From positions 357,942-380,197 of the forward strand of contig BFEA01000167.1 in assembly GCA_003427395.1 (NCBI GenBank): 22,256 bases of DNA, given 5' to 3'. The notes beneath the pieces are model-generated. The model was not told where the DNA came from. It saw only the letters and a list, made by a program, of their open reading frames with translations, and did no database searches. This stretch comes from Chara braunii (Eukaryota > Streptophyta > Charophyceae > Charales > Characeae). Made by a program: the position numbers and the translations under genes. Of the stretch, positions 20,465 to 22,256 are shown in pieces. The number at the start of each line of letters is the position of its first letter. Position 1 is the stretch's first letter.

Positions 20465-20936
20465 AATGTATGGCTGCCAATCCATGTTCGTCCACGAGTC
20501 CCCAAGCGGTAGGCGACGAGGGGCTCTCTCGCACGTGATGAGTCGATCCAGCATCACGAAGTGGATCCCGAACCTTGTAAGGGCAGGACGAAGGAGAACT
20601 CTGACCTTGACGCCCTTCTATGCGGTGAACTCCGTCCTCGGTGCAGATCGTGGCCACCTGTGCGGTCAACTCCGTCCTCAGTGCATATCGTGGCCACCTG
20701 TGGTTCCTAAAGAAATTCACCACCTTATTCGCGTTCTTTATGACGTCTGTGGCCCACGACTTGCTGCCCACATCCTGCATGAAGAGGTCCATGCAATGCC
20801 CAGTGCACGGGATCCAGTAAATCTGCTGGAATTCTGGATCCTCCCTCAACATGGTGGCTGCACTATTGTTGCCAAAGAACGAGTCCGTGCAGATGGCGGT
20901 GATCTTATCGACCCCGATCTCCCTGAAGAAATTCTT
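20465..20936 (-). other. hAT RNase-H core segment with internal 40-bp duplication
   Basis: Reads KNFFREIGVDKITAICTD, then FFGNNSAATMLREDPEFQQ, then IYWIPCTGHCMDLFMQDVG, then NANKVVNFFRNHRW. It then loses frame at a tandem duplication (20621-20660 and 20661-20700). Family sequence resumes in another frame as RPALTRFGIHFVMLDRLITC and continues to a TAG at 20464-20462. CTD and PC..HC-type motifs are typical of hAT cores. A TAG at 20620-20618 also lies in the resumed frame. Confidence 0.85.
20621..20700. repeat. 40-bp tandem duplication inside the hAT pseudogene
   Basis: 20621-20660 and 20661-20700 align end to end with three mismatches (G/C, G/A and G/T on the plus strand). Forty bp is not a multiple of three, so the duplication shifts the reading frame by one. 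Joining the flanks with a single copy puts FRNHRWPRYALRTELTA in frame with KGVKVRVLLRPALTRFG, although a TAG stands at that junction. Confidence 0.9.
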
Positions 20937-21326
20937 TCATCCCCGAACAACTGAAGCAGCGTCCTTTTCCTGGCCGCTGACATCCTTGCGCTTGATAAAT
21001 AATGGCTTTGACCGCCCTGCGAGGATGTAATTGACCAACGACCAGCCACAGATGTTTGTCGTGCCATCTGTGATGAACGTGCAGCCCATGACCTCCCAAT
21101 CATCTCTGATGGCACGCTTATCATCGTTCAACCTCCGCTGCAAGCCATCTAGAAGAACACACCTCAGAGGGTTGTAACCAGTGGGGACCAGCGGATGCTT
21201 GCCAACAGGCTGTGGCCCGAAACACGCATTCACAAACTTGTTGTAAGACTTGCTCTTCGCGGTGTTGAAGGGGATCACGTTCTCAACAAAAAACTCGATG
21301 CAGGTCTCATCAATCTCCTTCTGTCA
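20937..21326 (-). other. DUF659 segment of the hAT pseudogene
   Basis: Open between TGA 21326-21324 and TGA 20939-20937. It reads QKEIDETCIEFFVENVIPFN, then SKSYNKFVNACFGPQPVGK, then LRCVLLDGLQRRLNDDKRAI, then WEVMGCTFITDGTTNICGW, then LVNYILAGRSKPLFIKRKDV. This is the usual order of the DUF659 domain (N-terminal part of the hAT RNase-H core). The Asp of ITDG is the expected first catalytic acid. Sequence directly before (KQTFIARWAKKP) and after (KNFFREIGVDKITAICTD) both stops is in the same frame and matches the family, so both TGAs are point mutations within the gene. Confidence 0.88.
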
Positions 21327-21669
21327 CGGTTTTTTTGCCCACCTAGCGATAAAAGTCTGCTTCGTGTGTCCCCTTCTGTCAGGGTGTGCTTGCAGTGCAT
21401 TGGCATGAGAAGGGCTGCTCCCCCGCCACATGCGCCTCGCACAACGGCACCCCTTCCCCCAATATCCTCCACCACACTCCCTGACTGTGCATGTGACTGT
21501 CCAGCCCTCCCCACTTTTGTCCCCCCCTCGTCGTCGTTGTCTACCGCGGCCTCTCCTCCCTCCAAACCACCATCACCACTGTTGTCTTCTTGCTCCGCTC
21601 GCTGCACCAAATCCAACAAGTCAGGAGGCAATTTAGCCCTCACAGAATGCAGCCTCCTTCAGACTGACA

Positions 21670-21783
21670 GTGTCCCGTGAGGGCAACGCGCATTCTTTCT
21701 CTTCCAAATGAAGTGGTCGACTGCGCTCAGTTGCCCCCACACAAACTCACGGCCACACAACCTGCATCTGAGGCGCGCCCCCC
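21670..21783 (-). other. BED-like zinc finger of the hAT pseudogene, with G-run frameshift
   Basis: The frame reads LRCRLCGREFVWGQ and then DHFIWKRKNARCPHG. Candidate zinc ligands are Cys at 21766-21764, Cys at 21757-21755, His at 21715-21713, and Cys at 21685-21683 or His at 21679-21677. BED-type fingers in hAT proteins bind DNA, often the element ends (family knowledge). The ATG-proximal frame reaches this domain only if the six-G run at 21783-21778 had one more G. As it stands, the ATG 21930 frame ends at 21727. A TGA at 21661-21659 follows the finger, and the same frame then continues as RRLHSVRAKLPPDLLDLVQ. Confidence 0.75.
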
Positions 21784-21963
21784 TTGGGTTCTGTCCTTCA
21801 ACTTCTGACCCGGCGCCACCCACGTCCACACACAAAAATTGCCCCGGAACGTGGAATCCTCAATGAACGGCTCCCTCTCCGCATTCGACGGTTCGAGACC
21901 TCCGTCTCCCGCTGAACTGTCAGTTGCCATGACGAGGATGTGGCAACTACCAAGGTGGTTCCT

Positions 21964-22098
21964 GCTGACACGACGGTTGCGGATGTTGCACTTGATGACG
22001 TGTTGCCTGCTGACGCTGCAGTTGCTGATGTGCAGGCCCCTGATGTCCCACATGCTGACGCGTCGGTTGCTGATAAGGCACCTGCACATGCACACAGA
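21964..22098. repeat. 45-bp tandem repeat, about 3 copies
   Basis: Units begin GCTGACACGACGGTTG (21964), GCTGACGCTGCAGTTG (22009) and GCTGACGCGTCGGTTG (22054), 45 bp apart. Read on the plus strand they give a 15-residue repeat (ADTTVADV, ADAAVADV, ADASVADK). On the minus strand one frame is Gln/His-rich. The array starts 34 bp upstream of the hAT ATG. The 75-codon plus frame 21940-22167 is probably incidental to the repeat. Confidence 0.75.
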
Positions 22099-22256
22099 GT
22101 CACAGACGCAGGCAAGTCAGTCTACCGAGCTTGTGGAATTCCACAAAAAAAAAATAAACCTCGGTAACCCCGACACCCTTGTCCTCCTCCTCCCGATCGT
22201 CCTCTTCGTCCTCATCATTCTCCTCCCTCTCGTACTTCTCCCCCCCCCCCCCCTCG
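22099..22256. other. Unassigned, pyrimidine-rich window edge
   Basis: Contains an A-run near 22144-22153, CCTCCT/CTCTTCGTC phrases and a C14 run at 22240-22253 at the window edge. No gene seen. Confidence 0.6.

Larger units (their letters stand above)
18789..21930 (-). pseudogene. hAT-family transposase pseudogene (BED-like finger, DUF659, hAT dimerisation)
   Basis: The remnant transposase can be followed on the minus strand from ATG 21930-21928 to TAA 18791-18789. In order it has: an N-terminal segment (FRGNFCVWTWVAPGQKL); a BED-like zinc finger; a low-complexity acidic linker; KQTFIARWAKKP; a DUF659 block (NVIPFNTAKSKSYNKFVNAC, FITDGTTNICGW); the core ICTDSFFGNN with IYWIPCTGHCMDL; VMLDRL; WWGAHGSGHPKI with SSLAERN; then HTEKLVYSHWNL; and a long Glu/Gln-rich tail. 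hAT transposases excise and insert DNA using a DDE triad. The visible candidates are D at 21068-21066, D at 20885-20883 and E at 19894-19892. At least ten in-frame stops (21659, 21324, 20937, 20618, 20462, 19883, 19862, 19844, 19793, 19341, low coordinates) and four frame changes break it, so it cannot encode an active enzyme. No terminal inverted repeats were located. Confidence 0.9.

Noticed and set aside
20466-20954. Plus-strand 162-codon frame
   Set aside because: It is antisense to the hAT core, and the minus strand holds clear family motifs at the same place.
7008-21661. Alternative nuclear genetic code (TAG read as Gln, as in some green algae)
   Set aside because: TGA would also have to be read, apparently as Arg, and TAG sits at a conserved Trp in ERNW. 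The hAT copy additionally has frameshifts and a disruptive duplication, so pseudogene decay is simpler.

Overview
The window looks like repeat-dominated nuclear DNA of a plant-lineage eukaryote. It contains long AT-rich satellite arrays, many dinucleotide and trinucleotide microsatellites, long gene-free stretches, and two decayed coding regions that resemble transposon genes. One is a hAT transposase of the DUF659 type, which is common in land plants and charophyte algae. The other is a DUF7869-type protein, known from charophytes and several animals. A streptophyte alga with a large genome, Chara-like, fits best, but that is inference from family content. No rRNA, tRNA, CRISPR array or intact host gene was recognised.

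Layout: 1-660 is unassigned. 661-929 is a (CTT)n-rich tract. 944-5755 holds three adjoining satellite families: A (23 units of about 91 bp, 944-3036), B (5 units of 92 bp, 3064-3523) and C (about 22 units of about 92 bp, 3526-5755). Part of family A is arranged as a trimeric higher-order repeat. 5823-5891 is a (CT)n tract. 6960-8990 (+) carries the DUF7869-like pseudogene. 8991-16990 is essentially gene-free, with a 31-base poly-A and two degenerate repeat fields. 17100-18480 is simple and cryptic GACA-type repeat DNA with two clear hairpins, a 325-bp duplication and a 105-bp unit. 18789-21930 (-) is the hAT transposase pseudogene. 21964-22098 is a 45-bp tandem repeat just upstream of the hAT start.

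The two decayed genes share one pattern. Their reading frames can be followed past many stops, and all 14 stops inside the recognisable coding parts are TGA or TAG, never TAA. The TGAs fit CGA>TGA. The TAGs fit CAG>TAG, plus one TGG>TAG at the conserved ERNW motif. This is what cytosine deamination at methylated CG and CHG sites would leave. Three hAT frameshifts can each be explained by loss of one G from a G-run, and a fourth coincides with a 40-bp tandem duplication. The hAT tail continues past its last stop as a Gln/Glu-rich region ending in an AT-hook-like RGRPRGRP motif.
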